A stretch of 5,654 nt of DNA from the NCBI GenBank assembly GCA_007116835.1, contig SKHS01000198.1, positions 1 to 5,654 of the forward strand. Direction: 5' to 3'. This stretch comes from Halomonas sp. GTDB lineage: Bacteria; Pseudomonadota; Gammaproteobacteria; Pseudomonadales; Halomonadaceae. Shown here piece by piece: positions 5,097-5,654 of the stretch (its first letter is position 1; the number at the start of each line of letters is the position of its first letter). A model generated the notes under the pieces. The model was not told the origin of the DNA. It ran no database searches and worked only from the letters and a program-made list of their open reading frames with translations. Both the position numbers and the translations under genes were made by a program.

Positions 5097-5654
5097 ATGA
5101 CTTTGCTAAATGATTTACCTAACGTAGCCCCCAACATCTTCACTGTGCCTAGCCATGAAACGCTGATGCTTCCACCTAGCGACCAGCCAGCACCAAAGAT
5201 TTTGCTGCTTTACGGTTCACTGCGGGAGCGCTCGTTTAGCCGATTAGCAGTTGAAGAAGCTGCTAGACTACTCAATGCAATGGGAGCTGACACAACGATT
5301 TTTGACCCGCGCGGTTTACCCTTGCCCGATGCGGAAGATGCAAGCCATCCTAAAGTGGATGAGCTGCGTACACTGGCGCAGTGGGCCGATGGCATGGTGT
5401 GGTGCTCACCTGAACGCCACGGCGCGATGACCGGCATTATGAAAGCACAAATTGACTGGATTCCTCTGGCGCTAGGCGGTGTTCGCCCTACCCAAGGTAA
5501 AACCCTTGCCGTGATGCAGGTATGCGGCGGCTCCCAGTCATTCAACACGGTAAATCAGCTGCGTATTTTAGGCCGCTGGATGCGTATGGTGACGATCCCC
5601 AACCAGTCATCAGTGCCTAAGGCCTTTATGGAGTTTGATGACAATGACCGTATG
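5097..5654 (+). CDS. arsH: ArsH, NADPH-dependent FMN oxidoreductase of arsenic resistance (3' end beyond window)
   Basis: An open frame of 186 codons runs from the ATG at 5097, five bases after AGGAG (5087-5091), to the window edge without a stop. It has a flavodoxin-like fold: LLLYGSLRERSFSRL (residues 37-50) contains the FMN phosphate-binding loop GSLRERSFS. Further strongly conserved ArsH blocks follow: FDPRGLPLPD (69-78), VWCSPERHGAMTG (101-113), IMKAQIDWIPL (114-124), GGSQSFN (144-150) and RWMRMVTIPNQSSVPKA (160-176). The family is about 230-250 residues, so roughly three quarters is present. ArsH oxidises toxic trivalent methylarsenicals to the less toxic pentavalent forms and can reduce FMN, quinones or metals with NADPH. 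It is the first gene after an ArsR-like operator, so other ars genes (arsR, an arsenite exporter such as acr3/arsB, arsC) may follow outside the window. The family assignment is firm. Confidence 0.95.
   Translation, partial: MTLLNDLPNVAPNIFTVPSHETLMLPPSDQPAPKILLLYGSLRERSFSRLAVEEAARLLNAMGADTTIFDPRGLPLPDAEDASHPKVDELRTLAQWADGMVWCSPERHGAMTGIMKAQIDWIPLALGGVRPTQGKTLAVMQVCGGSQSFNTVNQLRILGRWMRMVTIPNQSSVPKAFMEFDDNDRM

Noticed and set aside
5210..5548. Minus-strand open frame of 112 codons at the right end
   Set aside because: Antisense to arsH, whose FMN-binding and conserved blocks are unmistakable.

Overview
This window looks like chromosome of a gammaproteobacterium. Protein style, moderate GC content and gene mix resemble Halomonas and relatives (Halomonadaceae), but that is an impression from reading, not from a search. 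It holds six protein-coding genes, two of them cut by the window edges. There are no RNA genes, CRISPR arrays, insertion sequences or phage genes that I can see.

The left two thirds (1-4010) is a short-/medium-chain or branched-chain acyl-CoA catabolic locus. On the minus strand, reading right to left, come a TetR-family regulator (2131-2703), an AMP-forming acyl-CoA synthetase (269-1939) and the N-terminal part of a short-chain dehydrogenase (1-252) of the 3-hydroxyacyl-CoA dehydrogenase (HSD17B10-like) type. Divergently on the plus strand lies a thiolase (2823-4010). The likely logic is activation of a free acid to its CoA thioester, later oxidation of the 3-hydroxyacyl-CoA by the dehydrogenase, and thiolytic cleavage of the 3-ketoacyl-CoA by the thiolase. 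The acyl-CoA dehydrogenase and enoyl-CoA hydratase needed between these steps are not in the window and may lie beyond the left edge. The set resembles the Pseudomonas putida acyl-CoA synthetase / fadB2x / fadAx cluster, but here it is split over two strands around the regulator. The 191-bp gap between tetR and the synthetase gene contains a strong palindrome (2021-2041) placed inside a plausible promoter, the best candidate operator for the TetR protein.

The thiolase gene is followed by a perfect 10-bp-stem hairpin, then a tandem-domain universal stress protein (4115-4921) with its own strong Shine-Dalgarno sequence. After a 175-bp non-coding stretch carrying an ArsR-like AT-rich inverted repeat (5036-5055), the 5' three quarters of an arsH gene (5097 to the window end) begins. 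It encodes an NADPH-dependent FMN oxidoreductase of arsenic resistance, so an ars operon probably starts here and continues to the right.

I found no sign of a wholly new biological system. The points most worth a second look are the operator/promoter arrangement upstream of the synthetase, a decamer repeated three times around it, and an arsH-first ars unit with an ArsR-type operator but no arsR on its upstream side.
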